Shown here: positions 1 through 5,046 of the stretch, in pieces
How the letters are laid out: every line of letters starts with the position of its first letter
Position numbering within the stretch: position 1 is the first letter of the stretch
NCBI GenBank assembly: GCA_031266895.1
Contig: JAISAD010000108.1
Span: forward strand, 1 to 5,046
DNA from: Bacteroidales bacterium
GTDB taxonomy: Bacteria > Bacteroidota > Bacteroidia > Bacteroidales > WCHB1-69
Direction of reading: 5' to 3'
Length of the DNA: 5,046 bases
Position numbers and translations under genes: made by a program
The notes under the pieces: generated by a model
Databases searched by the model: none
What the model was told of the DNA's origin: nothing
The model's input: only the letters and a program-made list of their open reading frames with translations

Positions 1-513
1 GAAATTTCCGACTTTAAGGATTACATTGCTTATCGCAGGGAGCTGCACGAAAACAGCCAGTCCATTCACGGATTAGACAGCGCCAGCCTGGAGTGGCTGA
101 TAAATTTTGAAAATACCCACACCGGCCGTGGCAGAGTATTGGCGCACAACATCCTGTGCGGTCTGTATGACATCTGCCTGGAAGAGCTGCCCGAAAAATC
201 GCAGGCCATGGCATCCGGAGGAATGCACGGAGGCGCCACATCCGCCTCAGCCCCCTCTGCAGGCAAGGTGCAGGTATTTCCCAATCCGGCAAAGGAATAC
301 GCCTCGTTTATCTGGGATTTTGGCAGCTTCGACGGCACTGCGCAGCTCTCCATTACTGACCAGAGCGGCCGGCCGCTCCTCACCCGTTCGCTCCCGAGCG
401 CACAGGGTCAGTGGATTTGGGAAACCGCCGGCATCCCCTCCGGCAGCTACGTTTACAGCATAACCGCCAACGGCCTGCAGATAGAAACCGGAAAGATTGT
501 GGTGGCGAAGTAA
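1..513 (+). CDS. C-terminal end of a secreted protein with a T9SS type A sorting domain (partial, 5' end missing)
   Basis: The frame is open from base 1 to the TAA at 511-513, giving 170 residues with no start in view, so this is the tail of a longer gene. The last ~80 residues look like a type IX secretion sorting domain: FPNP at residues 93-96, alternating beta-strand-like stretches, a GIPSGSYVYSI segment, and an end in GKIVVAK. In the known family this tail sends a protein that has crossed the inner membrane by Sec through the outer membrane, where it is cleaved and the protein is released or anchored to the cell surface. Before it lies a flexible Gly/Ser/Ala/Pro linker (about residues 71-88) and a helical-looking region (about 1-65) whose family I cannot name. 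The catalytic or binding part is outside the window, so substrate and role are unknown. GC is about 57% by hand count, far above the next gene. A terminator follows. Confidence 0.88.
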   Translation, partial: EISDFKDYIAYRRELHENSQSIHGLDSASLEWLINFENTHTGRGRVLAHNILCGLYDICLEELPEKSQAMASGGMHGGATSASAPSAGKVQVFPNPAKEYASFIWDFGSFDGTAQLSITDQSGRPLLTRSLPSAQGQWIWETAGIPSGSYVYSITANGLQIETGKIVVAK

Positions 514-541
514 CTTTAAATTACGAATTATAAATTATGAA
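514..541. repeat. AT-rich repeat-like intergenic sequence
   Basis: Just after the stop codon is a run built from near-repeated AATTAxxAATTA units (AATTACGAATTATAAATTA at 519-537). Similar low-complexity tokens occur at the 3' ends of miaA (1798-1813) and yebC (3263-3298). Short AATTxxxAATT tandem runs of this kind are familiar from intergenic DNA of Bacteroidota, from memory. No function is assigned. Confidence 0.4.
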
Positions 542-544
542 CGA

Positions 545-570
545 GGGAGGCTTTGGAGCTTCCCTTTTTT
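545..570 (+). terminator. Rho-independent terminator of the T9SS-tail gene
   Basis: GGGAGGCT at 545-552 pairs with AGCTTCCC at 557-564, an 8-bp stem with one G-T wobble and a TTGG loop, followed by six T at 565-570. It lies 31 bases after the stop codon and is oriented to end transcription of the upstream gene, separating it from hpt. Confidence 0.87.
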
Positions 571-578
571 AAGTTTAT

Positions 579-617
579 GGAATTGGGCAATTGTTTTGTA
601 CTCGTAAATTGCATTCC
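579..617. promoter_or_regulatory. Imperfect inverted repeat over the hpt -33 region (possible operator)
   Basis: GGAAT (579-583) and GCAATT (587-592) are matched in reverse complement by AATTGC (607-612) and ATTCC (613-617). That is 11 paired bases per arm, with a three-base TGG bulge in the left arm and a 14-base centre. The right arm covers the TTG at 609-611 that I take as the promoter's -33 element. The repeat lies upstream of the expected transcription start, so if it matters it acts as DNA, for example as a regulator's binding site. The arms are AT-rich and a chance origin is quite possible. Confidence 0.35.
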
Positions 618-637
618 AAAAATATTATGTACATTTG
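609..637 (+). promoter_or_regulatory. Bacteroidota-type promoter for hpt-adk
   Basis: TACATTTG at 630-637 is a perfect match to the TAnnTTTG -7 element used by the Bacteroidota primary sigma factor. TTG at 609-611 sits 18 bases upstream, within the usual -33 spacing. Transcription would start in the mid 640s, leaving a leader of about 20 bases before the ATG at 663. This argues against the in-frame TTG at 591, which lies upstream of the promoter. Confidence 0.72.
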
Positions 638-662
638 CAACTTATTTTTTTTAAAAGTCAGA

Positions 663-1199
663 ATGAATAAAATCACTTTAGGCGATCGATGTTTTGAATT
701 GTTTATTCCTCATTCAGAGATAGATAAAGCTATAGCAGAAGTAGCTCAGGCAATAAATAGAGAGTATGAAAATAATTGTCTCATGCTGCTAATTACGCTA
801 AATGGCGCAATAGTGTTTGCAGCAGATTTATTGAAACAGCTTACTGTTGACTGTCGCATATCGTGTATCAAACTCTCTTCCTACAGCGGAACGGAGTGCA
901 CCCACACCATAAAAGACCTGATTGGCCTCACTGAAGATTTGACCAATCAAAGAGTGTTGATTATCGAAGATATTGTAGATACGGGCAATACGTATGCTTA
1001 TATTGTAGATATTCTTAAAAATCAGAATGTGAAAGATATAAAAATCGCCACAATGATTTTCAAGCCCGATGCCTACAAGCATTCACTGCCGGTGCATTTT
1101 GTCGGATTGCCCATTCCTGACAAGTTTATAGTGGGACGCGGGCTTGACTACAATGGCACAGGCCGCAATTTAATTGATATTTATCAAGTTTGCGAATAG
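663..1199 (+). CDS. hpt: Hypoxanthine phosphoribosyltransferase
   Basis: This 178-residue cytoplasmic enzyme converts hypoxanthine (usually also guanine) and PRPP to the nucleotide monophosphate in purine salvage. The length is typical for a type I phosphoribosyltransferase. Visible motifs are LNGA (46-49, loop I), SSYSGT (72-77, the flexible loop II), VLIIEDIVDTGNT (98-110, the PRPP-binding signature with acidic pair E102/D103), FKP (133-135, whose Lys contacts the purine) and FIVGRGLDYN (155-164). In the last motif most relatives have Tyr where Arg159 stands, from memory. I chose the ATG at 663 because the promoter lies between it and the earlier in-frame TTG at 591, and the family's normal N-terminus begins here. 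There is no Shine-Dalgarno; the leader is T/A-rich as is usual in this phylum. adk follows after 16 bases, almost certainly co-transcribed. GC is about 39%, well below the upstream gene. Confidence 0.93.
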   Translation: MNKITLGDRCFELFIPHSEIDKAIAEVAQAINREYENNCLMLLITLNGAIVFAADLLKQLTVDCRISCIKLSSYSGTECTHTIKDLIGLTEDLTNQRVLIIEDIVDTGNTYAYIVDILKNQNVKDIKIATMIFKPDAYKHSLPVHFVGLPIPDKFIVGRGLDYNGTGRNLIDIYQVCE

Positions 1200-1215
1200 C
1201 TTAAAATAAACAATT

Positions 1216-1797
1216 ATGGAGCAGCATTTTAATATTGTACTGTTAGGTGCGCCCGGCAGCGGAAAAGGAACACAGGCTCGGCTTATCAGTGAGAAATATA
1301 ATTTAGACCACATTTCTACCGGTGAACTGTTTCGGCAGGAGATTGCTTCGCAAAGTTCCATTGGGCGGCATGTAAAAGAAATTATCGAAAAAGGCAACCT
1401 CTGTCCTGACGATTTAACGCTGGATATGCTTGTGGCTCACATAGACAATTACACAAACAATAACGGTTTTATCTTTGATGGCGTGCCACGCACTATCGAC
1501 CAGGCTAAAATGATGGATGGCATTGGTTATCACAAAACCATTTCGATTACAATAGTAATTGATATTCAGGTAGATAAAAAGGAAATAATCAATCGCATTA
1601 CCAAACGTTCTCAATTGGAGGGGCGTTCCGATGATGTCATACACATTCTCAAGCAGCGTATCAGCAACTATTTTGAACTTACCAGGCCGTTAGAAAATTA
1701 CTACGCCAGACAGAATAAAATACGAACCGTCAATGGAATGCAAAACGTTGAAACGGTATTTAACGCAATATGCAATATTCTTGACACAATACAGTAG
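1216..1797 (+). CDS. adk: Adenylate kinase, short form
   Basis: This 193-residue cytoplasmic kinase interconverts ATP + AMP and 2 ADP. The P-loop is GAPGSGKGTQ (11-20). The AMP-binding part shows HISTGELFR (32-40) and DGVPRT (88-93, Arg92). The lid is the short, non-zinc type with KR (130-131) and GRSDD (136-140), then Arg148. Length fits the short family. Two positions differ from the usual pattern: DGFPRT reads DGVPRT, and the common DDNEE after the lid reads DDVIH, losing the conserved acid. All catalytic arginines seem present, so activity is likely. It is 16 bases behind hpt in one transcription unit; hpt-adk neighbours, and even fused Hpt-Adk proteins, are known in Bacteroidota. The obgE gene that often follows adk is absent here. 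The TAG stop directly touches the miaA stop codon, and I see no terminator. Confidence 0.93.
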   Translation: MEQHFNIVLLGAPGSGKGTQARLISEKYNLDHISTGELFRQEIASQSSIGRHVKEIIEKGNLCPDDLTLDMLVAHIDNYTNNNGFIFDGVPRTIDQAKMMDGIGYHKTISITIVIDIQVDKKEIINRITKRSQLEGRSDDVIHILKQRISNYFELTRPLENYYARQNKIRTVNGMQNVETVFNAICNILDTIQ

Positions 1798-2682
1798 TTA
1801 CAATTCATAATTTAAATATCCTCCATCCCGTTTCACCCAGGCAAGTTGTCGCTTGGCATAACGACGGGTATGTGTTTTAATATCTTCTACAGCCTGTTCT
1901 AAAGAAAGCTGACCATCAAAACAGGCAAACAGTTCTTTGTAGCCCACTGTATTCAAAGCATTTAATTCTTTATAAGGATAAAGAGAACGGGCTTCTTCAA
2001 GCAAACCTGCGTTCATCATCCCATCTACGCGCTGATTAATACGTTGAAACAGCGACTCGCGGGGACGAGTCAAACAATATTTCACAATTTGAAATGGACG
2101 CTCTTTTTGATGTTGCGTCAATTGCCGGGAATAGGGAATTCCCGTTTGCAGCGACACTTCCAGTGCACGCATCAGCCGCTTGTAATTGGCGATGTCAGTA
2201 TTGTGGTAAAATTGTGAATCGTGCTGTTTTACGGCCATTCGTAATCCGTCAATTCCCTCTTTATCATAGAGTTCCATTACATATTTCCGTATTTGAGGAT
2301 CAAAAGCCGGCAAATCGTCAATGCCATAACACACAGCATCAATATAAAGGCTGCTTCCGCCCGTCATAATTACAACAGGCTGCTCCTTAAACAGCTGCTT
2401 CAATAAAGCCAACACCTCTTCCTCAAAGCGCGATGCATTGTAGTAGTCGTGAATAGAAAGATGCCCTGCAAAATGATGACGAACGCGTGCCAGCTCTTCA
2501 TCTGAGGGAAAAGCAGTTCCGATGCGCATTTCCCTGTAAAATTGCCGTGAGTCGGCAGAAATAATATCGCATTGCCACTGCTGCGCCAACTCAATTGCAA
2601 AACCGGTTTTCCCGACAGCTGTAGGACCGGCAACGACAACAAGCGCAGGCTTATTAATATCCGGGATAGTCATCAACAGCAT
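1798..2682 (-). CDS. miaA: tRNA dimethylallyltransferase
   Basis: This 294-residue enzyme transfers a dimethylallyl group from DMAPP to N6 of A37 in tRNAs that read codons starting with U, stabilising codon-anticodon pairing. Visible signatures are GPTAVGKT (19-26, P-loop), SADSRQFYREMRIGTA (42-57, the tRNA/DMAPP pocket), GGSSLYIDAV (108-117), NYKRLMRALEV (166-176), TVGYKE (245-250) and TRRYAKRQLAW (272-282). Length is normal. Two starts are plausible: ATG at 2682 (given) and ATG at 2673, three codons later. Both lie inside the 3' end of the upstream gene, overlapping it by 29 or 20 bases in another frame, which implies translational coupling. The gene is last in the yebC operon. Its final codons (LNYEL) are written in AT-rich repeat-like DNA, and its TAA abuts the convergent adk stop without a gap. 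Confidence 0.95.
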   Translation of the reverse strand: MLLMTIPDINKPALVVVAGPTAVGKTGFAIELAQQWQCDIISADSRQFYREMRIGTAFPSDEELARVRHHFAGHLSIHDYYNASRFEEEVLALLKQLFKEQPVVIMTGGSSLYIDAVCYGIDDLPAFDPQIRKYVMELYDKEGIDGLRMAVKQHDSQFYHNTDIANYKRLMRALEVSLQTGIPYSRQLTQHQKERPFQIVKYCLTRPRESLFQRINQRVDGMMNAGLLEEARSLYPYKELNALNTVGYKELFACFDGQLSLEQAVEDIKTHTRRYAKRQLAWVKRDGGYLNYEL

Positions 2683-3262
2683 TCAAGTCTAAATCCTCGT
2701 CATTGAAGCCGTCTTCAAAACCGTTATCGTTATCCAAATCCTCCTCTTCCAAATAAGATTCATCGCCGATTGAATCTCCCAGCTTAGGAGCCTCAATTGG
2801 TAACTCACCCGATTTGTAAACGCATCTCGGAAAATCATTATTATCAGCATATTCCGGAACCTGTAAGGTTTTCAGCAGTTCAATATAAAAAACTTTGGGG
2901 TTCAAAAAATCATATTCATAAATAAGACGCTGATGCGGATCAGCAATAAAATCCTTGAGTACTGAACTGCCCATAACAAATTGCGGCAGATGCGATTTGG
3001 TAGAAAAACCGTCTCCTTCTTCATATTCCGGATTTTCGAGCAGATCATCATCTCCCATATCAATTAAAGTTATCTCTTTTTGCTTGTTCCATTTCGGGTC
3101 ACAAACTGAAAAGGAGGCCAATTCACCGCGTTTCAACCCAACCGCCTCAATCAGGGCAGCATGAAACGATTCAAAATGATCAGTAGAAAGAATTTCTATA
3201 TCCCTTAAAAAATCCTCAATATCGTCAAAATAGACTCTGAATTTATAATAATATCTTTGCAT
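2654..3262 (-). CDS. pRiA4b ORF-3-like protein of unknown function, acidic C-terminus
   Basis: This is a 202-residue soluble protein without signal peptide or membrane segment. From its pattern I assign it to the plasmid pRiA4b ORF-3-like family (also labelled IS1096 element passenger TnpR family), whose function is unknown; the names come from early mobile-element members and do not show recombinase activity. Features matching memory of the family are a start rich in aromatic residues (MQRYYYKFRVYF), FESFHAALIEAVGL (30-43) then ELASFSV, the pair KWNKQKEITLIDMG (57-70), a segment LIYEYDFLNPKVFYIEL (113-129, in the place of the family's YxYDFGD) and FPRC (144-147) before a GELPIE-type end. Residues 163-199 are very acidic and probably disordered (EEEDLDNDN, DEDLDL). 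It starts 23 bases after yebC and its 3' end overlaps miaA, so it is the middle gene of a translation-related operon. The assignment rests on motif recall and should be confirmed by a profile search. Confidence 0.78.
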   Translation of the reverse strand: MQRYYYKFRVYFDDIEDFLRDIEILSTDHFESFHAALIEAVGLKRGELASFSVCDPKWNKQKEITLIDMGDDDLLENPEYEEGDGFSTKSHLPQFVMGSSVLKDFIADPHQRLIYEYDFLNPKVFYIELLKTLQVPEYADNNDFPRCVYKSGELPIEAPKLGDSIGDESYLEEEDLDNDNGFEDGFNDEDLDLNAVDDYPGY

Positions 3263-3305
3263 TTACGATTTACAATTCTAACTTCTTAATTTTCAATTAA
3301 CATAT
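3263..3305. repeat. AT-rich repeat-like segment spanning the yebC 3' end
   Basis: On the minus strand this segment contains AATTGAAAATTAAGAA (3298-3283) and AATTGTAAATCGTAAAT (3277-3261), variants of the same AATTxxxAA token seen at 519-537 and 1798-1813. It supplies the last codons of yebC (LIEN, stop) and the 23-base gap to the next gene. It may be a relic of a short intergenic repeat family or simply AT-rich spacer. Confidence 0.35.
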
Positions 3306-4005
3306 TATGGAAGACGTTGGTTACATCCTCATCTTCTTCAATCCTTTCAAGCAGTTTTTCAACCTCTTCCCGCTGCTCAGGCGTTACCTCTTTCATATCA
3401 TTAGGGATTCTTTCAAACTTCATGCTTTGGATTTCAAAGCCATTTTCCTCCAAATACTTTTGGATAGGACCGTTATTTTGAAATTCGGCATAGATCATAA
3501 TAACTCCCTCATCTTCAAATATCTCCTCTGCTCCGTAGTCAATCAATTCAAGCTCCAGCCCTTCTATGTCCACACCCTCTCTTTTAGTAACCGTAAAACT
3601 GCATTTTCGATCGAAAATAAAATCAAGCATTCCCGAAGTGCCAAGTGCCCCGCCCATTTTGTTGAAATAGCTGCGAATGTTAGCCACCGTGCGTTGATGG
3701 TTATCGGTAGCGGTTTCAATGTAAAAGGCCACGCCATGCGGACCATATCCTTCGTAAAAAATCTCTTTGTAATCGGAAGTATCCTTTTCAAAAGCACGCT
3801 TAATAGCTCTGTCCACATTATCTTTCGGCATGTTTTCCGAACGGGCGTTTTGTACCAGCATTCTCAATTTCGGATTGAGGGTAGGGTCGCCGCCGCCAGC
3901 TTTTGCTGCCATAGTAATCTCTTTTCCAAGACGGGTAAACACTTTTGCCATATTGCCCCATCTCTTGAATTTTCGCGCTTTTCTAAACTCAAATGCTCTT
4001 CCCAT
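3286..4005 (-). CDS. yebC: YebC/PmpR (TACO1) family protein
   Basis: This 239-residue cytoplasmic protein belongs to the YebC/TACO1 family, long annotated as transcriptional regulators and now regarded in several lineages as ribosome-linked translation factors; mitochondrial TACO1 is a translational activator. Signatures are MGRAFEFRKARKFKRWGNMAK (1-21) start, KEITMAAKAGGGDPTLNPKL (28-47), ENMPKDNVDRAIKRA (57-71), YEGYGPHGVAFYIE (84-97), TDNHQRTVANIR (100-111) and MGGALGTSGML (117-127). The acidic C-terminal part ends DVTNVFHNM plus LIEN. An in-frame ATG at 4038 exists, but it lies at the promoter -7 element, and the family universally begins near MGRAF, so I use 4005. It is the first gene of the operon with the pRiA4b-like gene and miaA. 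The final four residues beyond HNM are written in AT-rich repeat-like DNA. Confidence 0.94.
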   Translation of the reverse strand: MGRAFEFRKARKFKRWGNMAKVFTRLGKEITMAAKAGGGDPTLNPKLRMLVQNARSENMPKDNVDRAIKRAFEKDTSDYKEIFYEGYGPHGVAFYIETATDNHQRTVANIRSYFNKMGGALGTSGMLDFIFDRKCSFTVTKREGVDIEGLELELIDYGAEEIFEDEGVIMIYAEFQNNGPIQKYLEENGFEIQSMKFERIPNDMKEVTPEQREEVEKLLERIEEDEDVTNVFHNMLIEN

Positions 4006-4035
4006 AAATAAATTTTTAGTCGTTAAAATTGCCGG

Positions 4036-4043
4036 CAAAAATA
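4036..4043 (-). promoter_or_regulatory. Promoter -7 element for the yebC operon
   Basis: Read on the minus strand this is TATTTTTG, a perfect TAnnTTTG match 30 bases before the yebC ATG at 4005. No clear TTTG -33 element is found at the usual distance; the expected region is the A/T tract at about 4045-4068. Its position also shows that the in-frame ATG at 4038 cannot be the start of translation. Confidence 0.55.
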
Positions 4044-4073
4044 CAAAAAAAAAGAAAATTGAAAAAATTCCTG

Positions 4074-4081
4074 TACTTTTG
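4074..4081 (+). promoter_or_regulatory. Promoter -7 element for kdsD
   Basis: TACTTTTG is a perfect TAnnTTTG match 21 bases before the kdsD ATG at 4103. A TTG at 4059-4061 is too close (12 bases) to be a standard -33 element. The upstream region is the A-tract (nine A at 4045-4053) shared with the divergent yebC promoter; the two -7 elements are 30 bases apart. Confidence 0.57.
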
Positions 4082-4102
4082 CTGCTTCAAATCAAAATTA
4101 TC

Positions 4103-5046
4103 ATGGATAATAACATCATAGCCATTGCGCAAACCGTATTACAGGACGAAGCAGATGTCCTTTTGCGCTTAAAAAACTTTATTGATGCCCAATTTGAAGA
4201 GGCTGTAACTGCAATATATGAAACAAACGGGCGTATTATTGTTACAGGCATAGGCAAAAGCGCTATTATTGCACAAAAAATAGTGGCTACATTCAATTCA
4301 ACCGGTACGCCGGCCATTTTTATGCATGCCGCCGATGCCGTACATGGCGATTTGGGCATTATTCAGCCCGACGATATGGTAATCTGCCTCTCCAAAAGCG
4401 GAAATACGCCTGAAATTTCGCTCTTAATTCCCTTTTTGAAACAGTGCGGCAATAAACTGATTGCTATGGTAGGCAACCTTCAATCGTTTCTGGCTCGGGA
4501 AGCCGATTTTGTGCTCAACTGTTCCGTAGAGCACGAAGCCTGTCCCAACAATCTTGCGCCCACCAACAGTTCAACAGCCCAATTGGCGATGGGCGATGCG
4601 CTAGCCGCCTGCCTGATTCAAAAGCGAGGTTTTACCTCGCAGGATTTTGCCCGATACCACCCCGGCGGCATTCTTGGAAAGCGACTCTACGTGAAAGTAC
4701 TTGACTTATACAAATTCAACGAAGTTCCTCTGGTAGAACCCAACGACTCAATGCCGAAAGTAATCCTTGAAATTTCGGGTAAATGCTTGGGGATTACGGC
4801 CGTAATAGAACATAATAAAATCGTTGGTGCAATTACAGACGGCGATTTGCGACGCATGCTGGAGCGCAATTCCAACTATAGCCACCTCACTGCCCGGGAT
4901 GTAATGACTCATAATCCTAAGACTACCAGAGAAGATACCTTGGCCGTAGAAGCGCTTGACATGATGAAAAAGCAGAATATTACCAGCCTTTTCGTAGTGA
5001 ATGAAAACGGAGCTTATCTTGGTGTCATTCATTTGCATGATACTAT
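4103..5046 (+). CDS. kdsD: D-arabinose-5-phosphate isomerase, KpsF/GutQ type (3' end cut by window)
   Basis: The first 314 codons are present; relatives are about 320-325 residues and end shortly after a GVIHLHD-type motif, seen here at 307-313, so only a few residues are missing. The enzyme isomerises ribulose 5-phosphate to arabinose 5-phosphate, the first step towards Kdo of lipopolysaccharide. The N-terminal SIS domain (about 35-170) shows GIGKSA (49-54), HGD (81-83), SKSGNTPE (97-104), LAPTNSSTAQ (151-160) and YHPGG (185-189). Lys52, His81, Glu104 and His186 line up, all with an offset of 7, with Lys59, His88, Glu111 and His193 described for E. coli KdsD. Two CBS domains follow (about 205-254 and 263-314), with ITDGDLRRML (244-253) and ARDVMTHNP (264-272). 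It is divergent from yebC with its own promoter. The start ATG is the only sensible one, directly after the AT-rich gap. Confidence 0.95.
   Translation, partial: MDNNIIAIAQTVLQDEADVLLRLKNFIDAQFEEAVTAIYETNGRIIVTGIGKSAIIAQKIVATFNSTGTPAIFMHAADAVHGDLGIIQPDDMVICLSKSGNTPEISLLIPFLKQCGNKLIAMVGNLQSFLAREADFVLNCSVEHEACPNNLAPTNSSTAQLAMGDALAACLIQKRGFTSQDFARYHPGGILGKRLYVKVLDLYKFNEVPLVEPNDSMPKVILEISGKCLGITAVIEHNKIVGAITDGDLRRMLERNSNYSHLTARDVMTHNPKTTREDTLAVEALDMMKKQNITSLFVVNENGAYLGVIHLHDT

Noticed and set aside
363..378. Perfect 16-base palindrome GAGCGGCCGGCCGCTC
   Set aside because: It lies inside the GC-rich T9SS domain coding region, where the codons for SGRPL explain it. There is no second copy and no regulatory context.
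591..662. In-frame upstream extension of Hpt from TTG at 591
   Set aside because: The promoter -7 element at 630-637 lies within it, so it would not be transcribed, and the family N-terminus starts near the ATG at 663.
970..1011. Direct repeat of ATTGTAGATA, 30 bases apart
   Set aside because: Both copies encode the IVD residues in and just after the PRPP motif of Hpt; codon coincidence explains them.
2054..2071. Hairpin GACTCG / CGAGTC
   Set aside because: It is inside miaA coding sequence (TRPRES region) with no T-run; the short stem is expected by chance.
2134..2143. Palindrome GGGAATTCCC
   Set aside because: It is coding sequence for the GIP segment of MiaA, a single short copy.
2654..3262. 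Reading the IS1096/TnpR family label as evidence of a transposon
   Set aside because: No transposase, resolvase catalytic motif, inverted ends or target duplication is visible; the gene sits in a housekeeping operon.
3307..4011. 234-codon open frame on the plus strand opposite yebC, with a TAnnTTTG match at 3252-3259 upstream
   Set aside because: It lies entirely antisense to the well-recognised yebC and its protein resembles nothing. The promoter-like TATCTTTG is the complement of the first codons of the pRiA4b-like gene, with no -33 element.
4624..4640. Hairpin GCGAGGT-TTT-ACCTCGC
   Set aside because: It is in the middle of kdsD, encoding the usual RGFTS segment before the HPGG motif, and has no T-run for termination.

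Overview
The window looks like ordinary chromosomal DNA of a Bacteroidota bacterium, most probably Bacteroidales or a near relative. Three signs support this: a C-terminal type IX secretion (T9SS) sorting domain on the first gene; perfect TAnnTTTG promoter -7 elements, the Bacteroidota consensus, in front of three transcription units; and start codons preceded by AT-rich DNA with no Shine-Dalgarno sequence. No species can be named from the sequence alone.

Layout. Positions 1-513 are the 3' end of a GC-rich gene (about 57% by hand count) for a large secreted protein with a T9SS tail, closed by a good intrinsic terminator at 545-570. A promoter at 609-637, overlapped by an imperfect inverted repeat, then drives an AT-rich pair of purine genes: hypoxanthine phosphoribosyltransferase (663-1199, about 39% GC) and adenylate kinase (1216-1797). 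The adk stop codon directly abuts the stop codon of a convergent minus-strand operon. Read in transcription order, that operon is yebC (4005-3286), an uncharacterised pRiA4b ORF-3-like protein with an acidic tail (3262-2654), and miaA (2682-1798), which overlaps its upstream neighbour by 29 bases. Back to back with yebC, a 97-base gap holds divergent promoter elements, and kdsD (arabinose-5-phosphate isomerase) runs off the right edge with only a few codons missing.

Function. hpt and adk form a purine salvage and nucleotide-balance unit. The yebC operon has a translation theme: a YebC/TACO1 translation factor plus the tRNA A37 prenyltransferase MiaA, with the unknown protein translationally coupled to miaA. 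kdsD supplies arabinose 5-phosphate for Kdo and therefore for lipopolysaccharide. The left gene adds an exported surface product.

I find no tRNA, rRNA, CRISPR array, insertion sequence or phage gene, and no clearly new system. The items most worth a second look are the conserved uncharacterised pRiA4b-like gene coupled to miaA, the atypical residues in the Adk and Hpt proteins, the inverted repeat on the hpt promoter, and AT-rich repeat-like sequence that forms the last codons of two genes.
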